NCBI GenBank assembly: GCA_963693365.1
Contig: CAVNZM010000011.1
Span: 6,138,001 to 6,202,000 of the forward strand
DNA: 64,000 nt
Reading direction: 5' to 3'
Origin: Amoebidium appalachense
Taxonomy: Eukaryota; Ichthyosporea
Shown here: in pieces, positions 10,661 through 32,403 of the stretch
Layout of the letters: each line of letters opens with the position of its first letter
Numbering within the stretch: position 1 is the stretch's first letter
Notes under the pieces: generated by a model
Told to the model about the DNA's origin: nothing
The model's input: only the letters and a program-made list of their open reading frames with translations
Databases searched by the model: none
Position numbers and translations under genes: made by a program

Positions 10661-11539
10661 GTCTGTCGAATGTTGGCTACAAAACGAATTTTTGCAAGTC
10701 CCTACAGCCCCCAGACCAATGGTGCCGTAGAGCGATTCAATCGCACACTTAAGAATATTCTTGCCACTCTCGTGCAGGATAAACACCACGAATGGATTGA
10801 CTACTTACCGCAAGTACTGTTTTCCTACCGCACCGCCTACCACTTTTCCTTGGGGGACACGCCATTCTTCATGCTTTATGGCAGGGATCCGGTCGAGGCC
10901 CCCCGCCCCCCAATTGCGGCTTCATGTGGGATGGAGACGGAGGAATACCGTCGAGAACTACTGCAACGAGTGCAGTATGCCCGGCAAACAGTCACACGAA
11001 TTATGTCTGAAGCTGCCCGTCGTAGTAAAATCACGGCTAACAAAAATGCTCGTGAACCCACAGAACTCGAGGGTCTGGTGTTGAAAGCAGTCACAGACTC
11101 CACCACCGACCACAGTCTACCCACGGCACTCAGACCTAAATGGGAAGGTCCGTATCGCGTCCTGCGGCGCGTTACCGACGCCCCCATGTCTTACGAAATT
11201 CAGCGGGTTGGGTCAACGGACACCGTTCGAGCACACGCACGTCACTTAAAGCCGTATTTTCCCCGTGACGACGTTGATATGACGCCAGCCGACTCTGGTC
11301 CGCAAAATTCACCCACCCCCACCTTCGAAGTGGCAAAAATTATTGCCCACAAGTACGACTCGGCAACTGCCCAAGCCCTTTACAAAGTTCGTTGGAAAGG
11401 GTACACGGCTAAGAACGACACCTGGGAACCTCACTCCGGCCTGCAAGATACAGCCGCAGGAGCACTCACAGACTACCTAGGTACTTTGGTGGCCGGCCCT
11501 GCCAGCCAGCCCGTACGAAAGAAGCGCCGACGTCGCTAA
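10661..11539 (+). pseudogene. Ty3/gypsy pol fragment: C-terminal half of integrase with chromodomain
   Basis: The frame is open from 10661 and stops at 11539. It carries the third catalytic region of integrase (SPYSPQTNGAVERFNRTL, catalytic Glu), a region with the typical LFSYRTAYHFSLGDTPFFML motif, the integrase C-terminal domain (PKWEGPYRVLRRV), and a chromodomain (ALYKVRWKGYTAKNDTWEP) near the end. This marks a chromovirus, which would target marked chromatin. The 5' edge coincides with the end of the minus-strand half at 4714: reading MFDL there and VCRML here restores the usual spacing. No start codon is at the break. Confidence 0.93.
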
Positions 11540-11604
11540 CTTCCCTCAGCCTGGTGGTTTACCGTCTCCAGACCATGCCACCAGGCTCCCGAGAAGGGGG
11601 GGAG
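11540..11604 (+). other. 3' non-coding end and polypurine tract
   Basis: Inverted CAGCCTGGTGG...CCACCAGGCT is followed by GAGAAGGGGGGGAG, then the LTR. The same arrangement precedes the LTR at 9309, showing that the two families share 3' ends. Confidence 0.75.
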
Positions 11605-12213
11605 TGTAAACATCTGTACACGCCGTACATGTTTACTATTACGAATATACTGTACATATCATAGTGATCACGTAGATATTGTGTACATATGATCAGATCA
11701 ATATCACACGCGACAGCCGCGGGCTGCGGCTCACGACTGAGCCGCGGCGCCGGCAATATGCAGTGGCCGTGCAGCCAGTACGAACCAATAGGAATTCGAG
11801 AACCGCTAGGATAGGAATGCAAGTCTCATCCACTACGGAGGCGACATCTATAGCTAAACGAACGGAACCAATAAGGAAATCAGACCCAGTTGCATAAACC
11901 TAAACGGGCTTAAGTGTTGACCAATCATTTGCCACAAAGTTATCCTTTTAGTTAGCTTCATGTTATTGGTGCACTGTGTGCACATAAAGACGACCGCAAC
12001 TTCTGACTGGTCAGAAGTCACGAAGGCATCAATGCCACCCATCCAGATGATCCGGAACCTGGGGGCTATATAAACAAGCCGTCCCAGTACGGGGGATCAC
12101 TCTGAACGAGCACATTAAATAGTAACCTGGCCGCGTGTGCCTTACTACCCGTTCTCTGTCTTTATTCTGATTCAGTTGTTCTCGCCTTATCCCAACTAGT
12201 TCAACTGTTTACA
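11605..12213 (+). repeat. LTR, family 2 (609 bp)
   Basis: Bounded by TGTAAACA and TGTTTACA, with a polypurine tract before and a primer-binding site after. It therefore serves as 3' LTR of the pol fragment and 5' LTR for the ORF at 12260. It has several CCAAT-type boxes, a perfect hairpin (ACTTCTGAC-TG-GTCAGAAGT, about 11998-12017) and TATATAAAC near 12066. Confidence 0.9.
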
Positions 12214-12259
12214 TTGGCGACCGCGCAGTTCCAGAATCTCACATCTTTCAATAATCACC

Positions 12260-12724
12260 ATGTCTGCGCATGTCCCATCATCGGCCGGTAACAACGCTCG
12301 CACTGAGCCCGTGACCCCCTCCTCCACCGCCCCGCCCACCAACACTGAGCCCGTGGTCCCCTCCTCCGAAGCGCCTACCACCAACACCGCGCTAGGTGCC
12401 CTCTCCGCCGCCACCACCACTGCACTTGCCACGTCTGGCAACCAGGAGGAGCTCACGGGCCCCGACCAGTCAACCGGGGACCGTCACGAGGGCCCGCCGG
12501 GCACCACCACCACGTCTAAATGGCGTTCTACGAAGGAGTATGATCAAGGGAAGGAGGGGGGGGAGGAGAAAGGGGCGGGGAAGGACAAAAACAACGAGGA
12601 AGGAGGTCAGAAGGAGGGGCATGGCGAGAGTACCAAAAGGGTGCGCGAGGGGAGTGAGATCGAAGGGGAGGAGGAAAGAAACAGAGAGTGGACTCAGTGG
12701 AGAATGAGTCGAGTGCGGGTTTAG
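12260..12724 (+). CDS. gag-like ORF following LTR and primer site (second gag type)
   Basis: The leader is the same as for the minus-strand gag-like ORF up to TTTCAATAATC, then diverges into MSAHVPSSAGNN. About 90 residues are Thr/Pro/Ser-rich with tandem TEPV-PSS units and match 4490-4713. From about 12530 the sequence becomes Lys/Glu/Gly-rich (KEGGEEKGAGK) and stops at 12724 without any pol domain. It is either a truncated element or a short internal ORF of a non-autonomous relative. Confidence 0.55.
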   Translation: MSAHVPSSAGNNARTEPVTPSSTAPPTNTEPVVPSSEAPTTNTALGALSAATTTALATSGNQEELTGPDQSTGDRHEGPPGTTTTSKWRSTKEYDQGKEGGEEKGAGKDKNNEEGGQKEGHGESTKRVREGSEIEGEEERNREWTQWRMSRVRV

Positions 12725-12967
12725 AGGGGGGTGAGACGCCGGAGAGAGAGATAGAGTGCACTTGGGGGAGCGGGTGCGGGGACGTATCTTTTTACCTATG
12801 ACGGGCGAGGTTTTGTTTGTGGAATTTATTGACATAAATTGAATTTATTGACATAAATATTTTTCTGGGTAAACACGTAGGATGGGTGTTCGGTATCGAC
12901 ATAACCATGTAGGCTTCGTTTTCGTGTTTTAGCAGTTCGCGGTTGGCTGCCCGCACACGGGGCACCT
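12725..12967 (-). other. segment shared in inverse with 5676-5800
   Basis: About 12830-12960 matches the reverse complement of the junction segment at 5676-5800. A 15-bp ATTTATTGACATAAA direct duplication is visible at 12826-12858. No coding domain is recognised in either orientation. Confidence 0.6.
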
Positions 12968-13095
12968 ATTAGCCAATCAAAACGTCAGATTCCACATATC
13001 ACTAGACCAATGTTGATTGGCCTGGATCAGATTTCACATATCACTAGATCGATTTTGATTGACTCGGATTGGTAGGCTTAGGTATATAAGCACGA
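12968..13095 (+). promoter_or_regulatory. CCAAT-array and TATA promoter-like region
   Basis: Four CCAAT/ATTGG boxes (TAGCCAATCAAA, GACCAATGTTGATTGGCC, GGATTGGTAG) and a duplicated CAGATTYCACATATCACTAG precede TATATAAG at about 13083. This is the same design as the promoters in the LTRs and in the direct repeats of the YR element. The transcribed side (13096-13260) holds a hairpin with ACGGGG and CCCCGT arms followed by T6, and no ORF before the simple repeats. Confidence 0.5.
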
Positions 13096-13259
13096 CAGTT
13101 TTTAGCAGATCAGCAAGCCTTCTACAAACACATCTTCTGTGTTGAGCACCTACAGCCCTTACAACTATATTTGTTTTTTCACGGGGCGAAGGCTTCCCCC
13201 GTTTTTTGGGCACAAGGACCACACGGATCAATAAATTGATGACTGCCGCCACAACACAC

Positions 13260-13994
<735 letters not shown>

Positions 13995-14061
13995 GCAAAG
14001 AAGATTGTAACGGCTGTTGGGTTGTTATAACAAACCCAACAGCCGTTACAATCTTCTTTGC
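13995..14061. repeat. short inverted repeat (fold-back), arms about 33 bp
   Basis: GCAAAGAAGATTGTAACGGC...GGGTTGTTA is followed directly by its complement TAACAAACCC...GCCGTTAC...CTTTGC, with one extra A in the right arm. (GT)n lies on the left and (CA)n on the right, so the inversion symmetry extends into the flanking repeats. A third copy of the right arm is at 15649-15684. Confidence 0.95.
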
Positions 14062-14100
14062 ACACACACACACACACACTCACACACTCACATACTCACA

Positions 14101-14890
<790 letters not shown>

Positions 14891-14894
14891 TCAC

Positions 14895-15248
<354 letters not shown>

Positions 15249-15250
15249 AA

Positions 15251-15299
<49 letters not shown>

Positions 15300-15381
15300 C
15301 GTCATTGCCAAAAAAAAAAAAAAAAAAAAAAAACGTCCAGGGTCATTGTCTCGTTAAACCTTTTTTTCCGGCATTATCAGG

Positions 15382-15652
15382 GGGGGACGTTTGCTATTAT
15401 TTAATGGCTTGGTTGCCCGGATGTTTCACAATGCCATTCGTTAACATATTCCCTCAAGTGCTTGAACTATTCTCCCCCCCCCCTCGACGGTCCTCTCCAA
15501 AAAAAAACTACCACACACAAAGAACCTCCACATCCAACACGACTCCCACTACAATCACCACTCCCACCGTCACCTATAAAAAAAAACCCGTCCCCACAAC
15601 CACCACAACAAAACAAATAAGTCCATCAGCCCCCCCTCCACACACATCTATA
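15382..15652. repeat. inverted-repeat arm A
   Basis: It matches 16464-16746 in reverse complement (ACGTTTGCTATTATTTAATG...; CATCCGGGCAACCAA on the other strand) and ends CATCTATA. The second half is also copied directly at 16315-16463. Confidence 0.93.
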
Positions 15653-16314
<662 letters not shown>

Positions 16315-16746
16315 AAAAACTACCACACACACAAAAAACCCTCCACATCCACCACGACTCCCACTACAATCACCACTCTCACCGTCACCTATAAAAAACC
16401 CCGTCCCCACAACCACCACAACAAAACAAATAAGTCCATCAGCCCCCCCTCCACACACATCTATAGATGTGTGTGGAGGGGGGGGGGGGGCTGATGGACT
16501 TATTTTTGTTGTGGTGGTTGTGGGGACGGGTTTTTTTTATAGGTGACGGTGGGAGTGGTGATTGTAGTGGGAGTCGTGGTGGATGTGGAGGTTCTTTTGT
16601 GTGTGTGTGTGTGTGGTAGGTTTTTGTTTGGAGAGGACCGTCGAGGGGGGGAGAGAATAGTTCAAGCACTAGAGGGAAAGTGTTAACGAAAGGCATTGTG
16701 AAACATCCGGGCAACCAAACCATTAAAAAAAAAAAAGCAAACGCCC
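16315..16746. repeat. near-perfect palindrome centred at 16463/16464
   Basis: The left arm 16315-16463 is the direct copy of arm A's end, and the right arm 16464-16746 is its reverse complement. The centre ACATCTATAGATGT has no spacer. About 150 bp on each side pair, so a cruciform or hairpin is possible. The right arm extends further than the left and matches arm A instead. Confidence 0.95.
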
Positions 16747-17440
16747 CCCCCCCCCCCCCCCCCCCCCTCCCCGATAACGCCGAAAACCAAGGGCCGTGAT
16801 GACGACGATGACGATGACGATGACGGGTGATGACGAGGAGTGTGGGGGCTGTGGGCTGTGGGCTGTGGGCTGTGGGCTGTGGGCTGTGGGCTGTGGGCTG
16901 TGGGCTGTGGGCTGTGGGCTATGATAAAGATGATGGCAGCTGAGAGGAACGGGCCATGGTGGTAGCAGTGAGAGGAACGGGTCAAGCGAGAGGAACGGGT
17001 CAAGCGAGAGGAACGGGTCAAGCGAGAGGAACGGGTCATGGTGATAGCAGTGAGAGGAACGGGTCAAGCGAGAGGAACGGGTCAAGCGAGAGGAACGGGT
17101 CAAGCGAGAGGAACGGGTCAAGCGAGAGGAACGGGTCATGGTGGTAGCAGCGAGAGGGACGGGTCAAGCGAGAGGAACGGGTCAAGCGAGAGGAACGGGT
17201 CAAGCGAGAGGAACGGGTCAAGCGAGAGGAACGGGTCATGGTGATAGTAGTGAGAGGAACGGGTCAAGCGAGAGGAACGGGTCATGGTGATAGAGATGAT
17301 AGAGAACGGGTCATGATGATAGAGATGATAGAGAACGGGTCATGGTGATAGTAGTGAGAGGAACGGGTCACTCATGATGATAGAAACATGGGCCAAGGGG
17401 TGATGGTGACAGATCATGATGATAGTAGTGAGAAGAACAA
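16747..17440. repeat. three adjacent minisatellites
   Basis: Poly-C is followed by GATGAC units (about 16798-16840), ten or so TGTGGGC heptamers (16841-16920), then an 18-bp unit GAGAGGAACGGGTCAAGC (about 16971-17360). The 18-bp units are grouped in runs of three to five, separated by ATGGTGATAGCAGT, which gives a higher-order period. Confidence 0.93.
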
Positions 17441-18050
17441 ATCATGATGATACATACCAGTCATACGACAAGTATGCAAACATGATAAAACATGATAAAA
17501 CCAAATCATTATGATAATACCAAATCATGATGATAGCAACAAATCATACGACAACTATGCAAAACATGATAGATATGATAAACCAAATCATATGATACAT
17601 ACCAGTCATACGACAAATATGCAGAATATGATAAATATGATAAAACCAAATCATATGACAATACCAAATCATTATGATAGCAGCAAATCATACGACAAAC
17701 ATGATAGATATGATAAACCAAATCATATGATAATAACAAATCATATGATAATAACAAATCATTATGATAGCTATGATAAACCAAATGATATGATACATAC
17801 CAGTCATACGACAAATATGACAAGTATGCAGAATATGATAAACCAAACCAGATGACAAACATGGCAACAGCCAATCATATGATAGACCAGACCAGATGAC
17901 AAACATGATAGCAGCCAATCATATGATAGACCAGACCAGATGACGAATATGGCAACAACCAATCAGACCAGGCCAAACCAAAACATGACGTAAGCATATG
18001 GCAACAACAATGCGTGATATACATCCAACCAATGACGAGGTGGGGAAAAG
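17441..18050. repeat. degenerate satellite rich in ATCATATGATA
   Basis: Diverged units built from AAATCATATGATA, CAGTCATACGACAAATATG and ACCAGACCAGATGACAAACATG fill this interval, which becomes unique near 17980. No gene is seen. Confidence 0.85.
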
Positions 18051-18223
18051 AATGTCTGAATTCATTGGACAATTCCATTTATTAACTTATTCTTCGGCCG
18101 TCTGATTGGGCCACAATGGTTATGTGGCCAATCAGCGGCCTGGTAGAGGAGGCTTATGGGTATATAAGCCGACCTTAGATCGGTCGTCTATTAGCATATT
18201 CCCCGTCACCTCCTCTCTCATCG
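18051..18223 (+). repeat. left direct repeat with promoter
   Basis: Runs from AATGTCTGAA to CTCTCATCG. It includes ATTGGGCCACAATGG...GGCCAATCAGCGG and TATATAAG at 18161. It differs from the right copy at only a handful of positions. Confidence 0.93.
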
Positions 18224-18288
18224 GAGGCAACGTTGGTGAGGCTCGTTCACGCTTTGGTTAGGGTAGGTCACCCTTTTAGAACTTCACC

Positions 18289-19007
18289 ATGAACGTCATT
18301 TTCGAGCAATATTCCGCCGAAGCGCGCACCCCCGCCACTGGGGATTCGGACACCCGCGAATCACGCCCGCAGCGCTTTCGGCAGACCTGGGGGATGCCGG
18401 ACTGCCCGCTGCTCAAGTTCCCTAGACATGCCTTTGCCGAGCGGCACCCCACTCTGGCACCCACCTTACCATGGGTGACGGAGTACCCTATGCCCAACGG
18501 TCCCCGACGCATCCCAGCCGACCTACTGCCCTGGATCCCTTCCGAGGCCAACAAGCACGTGCTCGAGGAGAACGGGGTTACCATCGGGGCACCTGCAGCC
18601 TCATCGATGCAATGCACAACGACTGCGCGTTCCAGCGCCGGCAGTTCCCCGGTGAAAACGGCGCCCCAGTGCCTGAACCCGCGGAGCAGTTCTACCAAAG
18701 ACGCATTGCAGATCTCAAGGGTGCAATCGCCGATGTCGCTGTGTTCCTCTCCGACCGTGTGCACTACCAGTATCTCCGCGCCACGGAGGGTGCTGCCTTT
18801 GCCGAGCTGGCCCGCGCCCACATGGAGCGGGAGTATTACCCTATTCTTTCTGAACGCTGGGGTCGCGCAATGGGCGACGCAAGGAAGAAAGAGGCAGAGG
18901 TCAACCTCGCTACGCGCACCGCCCGTGCGGGCAACCAAAATGACAACAAGATCGTGGTGAAGTCCAACACCGGCGCCAGCAGTGGGTCTGGCGCCGGCCG
19001 CAACTAA
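18289..19007 (+). pseudogene. gag-like first ORF of the YR element (one frameshift)
   Basis: An ATG at 18289, 65 bases after the left repeat, opens a frame with coherent sequence for about 100 residues (PQRFRQTWGMPDCPLLKFPR, LPWIPSEANKHVLEENG). After about 18595 coherent sequence continues in another frame: SLIDAMHNDCAFQRRQF, then helical segments RIADLKGAIADVAVFLSD and AFAELARAHMEREYYPILSE, ending Gly/Ser-rich at 19007. One single-base indel near 18595 explains both. The helical make-up and first position suit a DIRS-type gag, but I see no zinc knuckle. Confidence 0.55.
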
Positions 19008-19069
19008 GTTTGCGGTTTCCGGCCCCTGTCGCGTAGGCAGCGGGCCTTACAAGGAGGCGTCAAGGGTGG

Positions 19070-19695
19070 GTGTCCACCCCAATGTGTGCTAGTTGGGTAT
19101 TCAACTTGTACCCGGGGCCGGCGTCTACCGGCCCCGCCCCGGTGCCAGCTCCCGCCGAGCCGGCTCCCCCCGCAAGTGGTGGCGACATGCTTCCCCCCGC
19201 GCCTCAACCACCACCAGCTCCCGCGGGCGTTCCCATCGGCGACCCTCCCCGGGAAGGGGGCCCAGCCCCCCTCCCCTTGGGACCACAGCCTGAGCCTCAA
19301 AGGCCCCCTTCCCCCGTGCAGCCGCCCCAGCAAGCTCCCCGGCCACCAGACCCCCCTGCCACCGTGGGGGTGTTTAGCGAGTGGCGTGCGGCGGTAATTT
19401 CGTCACTGCCTGGCAACCTGCGCCCCACTGGCCAGCAGCTGGTGCCACAGTGGAGCAGCTCCTCAGTGCAAACACGTGGCGCGCATATCAAGCCGACGTA
19501 ACCCAGTACCTCAACTTTTGCGCCACCCACGAGTTTGCAGCCTGGCCCCTTACCGAACACGTAGCTTTGGCTTATGCGGCTCACCTGCTAGCACGCCCGT
19601 ACCACCCCAGCACGTTAGACTGCAAGTTTGCCGCCCTGCGCCAGGTACTGTTGTTTTGTACGGGTCTAAGGGAGCAGAGTGCACAGAGGTGTCAT
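19070..19695 (+). pseudogene. tyrosine recombinase, N-terminal Pro-rich and core-binding region
   Basis: About 110 Pro-rich residues (frame to about 19440) lead into a SAM-like core-binding domain in another frame: VEQLLSANTWRAYQADVTQY, FAAWPLTEHVALAYAAHLLA, STLDCKFAALRQVLLFC. This is the usual N-terminal half of phage-integrase-type recombinases. The two frames meet near 19400-19460, implying one indel. The ORF then breaks at 19696, where 0.82-0.86 kb of AT-rich sequence separates it from the catalytic domain. Confidence 0.75.
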
Positions 19696-20396
19696 GTAAA
19701 AACACGACTAACACATTAATGAGAGGGCAATCGGAGTTGTTCACGAGACATTGAAAGATTTCAAACAACAACTGAATCTTTATTGTGCTCTCGGTTCCTT
19801 TTGTACTTGCGACTTATCACCTTATCACAACTAAAGAGGGAGAACCAATCGGTTCTATCAGAAGATAGAAAAACACATTCCGACAGAGCATACGCATTCC
19901 AACTTCCGATTAAACTAAAGTGTAGAAACTCTTACTTAAATAAATTAAGTAATTATACATCTAGTCACTATTAACTCACATATATATTTATGTTCGTCTC
20001 TATAAAGAAACTTATTTAAATACATATATTTCCTAATAGTCGACACTCTCAAAGTGAAGACACTTTGCAATAAACCGAATTCCATATATATCTATTGTCC
20101 AATCACAACACACATATATTAACAGACAGGAATGCACAACACAATCTACAGATGTACTCGCTCGCGACTATTGGCGAGCCATCCTTTTGAGAACAAACTA
20201 GGCCATTTTGAAATAAAGGAAAGACAACGAGTGAGGCTAGCCAATCAAGCTACCTCTCAGATAAACAGAGGAGAGCAAACAGAAGTAAAATACAATAAGT
20301 TCTTATCAGGCAAGAGAGCCAGGTGTGCACAGATCTACAGATATCTGTGCCCACAGAAACAAGGGAGAGAGAGATACGGGGGGGGGGGGGGGGGGG

Positions 20397-20445
<49 letters not shown>

Positions 20446-20519
20446 GGAGAGAGAGGGAGAGCACAAAGAAGGAAAGCAGACACGAATACAAACAAGCTAG
20501 GACACATACATACTTCAAG
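19696..20519. other. AT-rich insertion or intron inside the recombinase gene
   Basis: This interval starts GTAAAAACACGACTAAC and ends either CTTCAAG at 20519 or TTCCAACAG at 20555. Both ends keep the same reading phase, so it could be an intron of about 0.85 kb. It is much more AT-rich than the flanks and holds poly-G then (GA)n at 20380-20450. An inserted non-coding element is the alternative; I saw no clear target duplication. Confidence 0.55.
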
Positions 20520-21284
20520 GCTCTTGCTGTCATACATGGTGACGTATTCCAACAGGTACACCTGCTGTGGCACATTCCCTATTTGGACCAGGCCATCCTT
20601 GCAACCATGAAGAAGTCTTACGGCAGGGCCCACCAGACCACCACCGCCACCCCGCCCGACCCAAAACGGTTTGACGCGCCCTGGGTCACCGGCCTGCTCA
20701 TCGCACACTTGGGCCGGCAGGACCCTGACGGTGACCGCTGGCTAGCGGGGGTGCTGTTGAGCTACCTGTTTGGCCTACGGTGGAGCACCGCTGCTGCAGT
20801 ACAGGTGGGGGACCTGACCTGGGGGGACCCCACCCCCACTGGAGCCCGACGCCTCCACCTGACCTTTCGAACCATCAAGCAGGCAGCTGGCAAGCAGATT
20901 CGGCCCCCTGTGCGCCACCGCATGGTTCCCCCCATGTGTGCACAGCTGTTAATGCGCGCCTGCGCGCACGGCCGGCAGCCCACCAGCCCCCTCCTGCCGT
21001 GCCCCAACGCTACCAAGGCCGTCAGCTGGCTGCGCAGCGCGGTGCAGGCCCTCGGCGTGCTCCCCGCCCTGGCTACCGGCATCACCTGGCACTGCCTCCA
21101 TCACGGCATGGTCGGCGCTGCTCGTGCAATCGGCATCCCCTTTGCAGTCATCAAGCACCTGGGGGTGTGGGACCTCACCGGCCAAACCCCTGAGGACAAC
21201 TACGGGTTGGGCCACTGCCCTACCCCCGATGACCACGAGTACTTCAGCGACCTGCGCGAGTTGGACCCTGTGCGACTGTCGTAA
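20520..21284 (+). CDS. tyrosine recombinase catalytic domain, Arg-to-His in the HxxR box
   Basis: An open frame of about 255 codons. Box I has the catalytic Arg in LFGLRWSTAAAVQVGDL. A Lys is present in FRTIKQAAGKQ. Box II reads WHCLHHGMVGAA, where the family has HxLRR-G, so the second catalytic Arg (codon 21099-21101) is His. The Trp/His position is LGVW, and the nucleophile is probably Tyr in PEDNYGLG. The domain would cut and rejoin circular DNA of the element at its target. The Arg loss fits a G-to-A change in a CpG codon. It ends 131 bases before the right direct repeat. Confidence 0.85.
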   Translation, partial: ALAVIHGDVFQQVHLLWHIPYLDQAILATMKKSYGRAHQTTTATPPDPKRFDAPWVTGLLIAHLGRQDPDGDRWLAGVLLSYLFGLRWSTAAAVQVGDLTWGDPTPTGARRLHLTFRTIKQAAGKQIRPPVRHRMVPPMCAQLLMRACAHGRQPTSPLLPCPNATKAVSWLRSAVQALGVLPALATGITWHCLHHGMVGAARAIGIPFAVIKHLGVWDLTGQTPEDNYGLGHCPTPDDHEYFSDLRELDPVRLS

Positions 21285-21415
21285 ACTGTGCTCGAAAATG
21301 TACTGTATATTATGTAAAGTGTGGTGAATTTTGATCGACACTAATCTAGTGGGTTTTAGTTGTCGTTGCAGAGCAAAAATTCGCATAGTGGACGTAGGTA
21401 GCAGTATAAGTTATA

Positions 21416-21588
21416 AATGTCTGAATTGATTGGACAATTCCATTTATTAGCTTATTCTTCGGCCGTCTGATTGGGCCACAATGGTTATGTGGCCAATCAG
21501 CGGCCTGGTAGAGGAGGCTTATGGGTTTATAAGCCGACCTTAGATCGGTCGTCTATTAGCATATTCCCCGTCGCCTCCTCTCTCATCG
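21416..21588 (+). repeat. right direct repeat
   Basis: Same length as the left copy; the TATA box reads TTTATAAG. Sequence after CTCTCATCG differs from that after the left copy. Confidence 0.93.
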
Positions 21589-21699
21589 CCCACCCTCCCG
21601 CCCGCACATATTTTCTTTCCCCGTCGCAGCTTTCAAGCTTAATTCGACACACACACACACACACACAGACACACAGACACACAGACACACAGACACACA

Positions 21700-21739
<40 letters not shown>

Positions 21740-21837
21740 CACACACACACATGACACACACACATGTGCGCACGTGCACACCACACACACGCTTGCGCGC
21801 GCGGACGCACACAACATAGATATCTGCACACGGGCAT

Positions 21838-21888
<51 letters not shown>

Positions 21889-22425
21889 ATGTGTGTGTGT
21901 GTCTGGGGGTATGTGCTCCCTCGGTAGCAGTAGCTTCTAGTGGATTCGGTCCAGTGGGCCGAGTCGGGTTTGTGTATTTTGGGACGATTCGATCCGGTAT
22001 TGTGTAGTGTGAGTCGAGCCAATAAAGCAATGAAAAGCAGTATAAGAATTACCACCATATCATATATGACTAAATTTAGAAAGAATCAATTGGATAACAA
22101 TGCACCACATAGAAAGCACATGTACACGTGTTTGAGCTTCGAAGTTCGAAGTTTCACAAGCACGCTGCACGTCAATATGCATATGTGGGGGTTTATGCAC
22201 TTTGTATTGCTGCGGACATCGTCAGGGGCCCAGCCAGTCTGTCAAGTAGCTCGGGCCGCCCGCCAAAAACTTTTCACTAAGCAAATTTACCACGGATGTT
22301 CTAGGTCTGAAACCCTCCCCAATTGGAAAAAACACAAAACAAAACATAAATAACAAAACACAGGCGGACGTGCTTTTGACCATAGTTCCCCTTCTCAATA
22401 CCTTTCTTTCACACCATCCCCTACA
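21589..22425. other. intergenic: (CA)n, poly-G and TTL-family upstream region
   Basis: (CA)n with CAGACACA interruptions (21645-21800), a poly-G run of about 46 (21840-21887), then unique sequence up to the start codon at 22426. No ORF of note and no convincing TATA box were seen. Confidence 0.6.

Positions 22426-32403
<9,978 letters not shown>

Larger units (their letters stand above)
18051..21588 (+). mobile_element. tyrosine-recombinase element with terminal direct repeats, no RT seen
   Basis: Two 173-bp direct repeats (18051-18223 and 21416-21588) enclose a gag-like ORF and a tyrosine recombinase. The repeats carry CCAAT boxes and TATATAAG (TTTATAAG on the right), so they act as promoters. 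DIRS/Ngaro-type retroelements have such repeats but also encode RT and RNase H, which I cannot find here. Cryptons have YR alone but lack promoter repeats. This is therefore either a non-autonomous DIRS-type derivative with an internal deletion or an unfamiliar layout. Frameshifts in both ORFs show decay. Confidence 0.75.

Noticed and set aside
16841-16920. Telomere-like G-rich heptamer array
   Set aside because: TGTGGGC does not match known algal or animal telomere repeats, and unique genes lie on both sides.
21840-21887. Long homopolymers as definite biological features
   Set aside because: Poly-G/C runs of 20-50 are prone to sequencing and assembly error, so I rely on their presence and strand, not their length.
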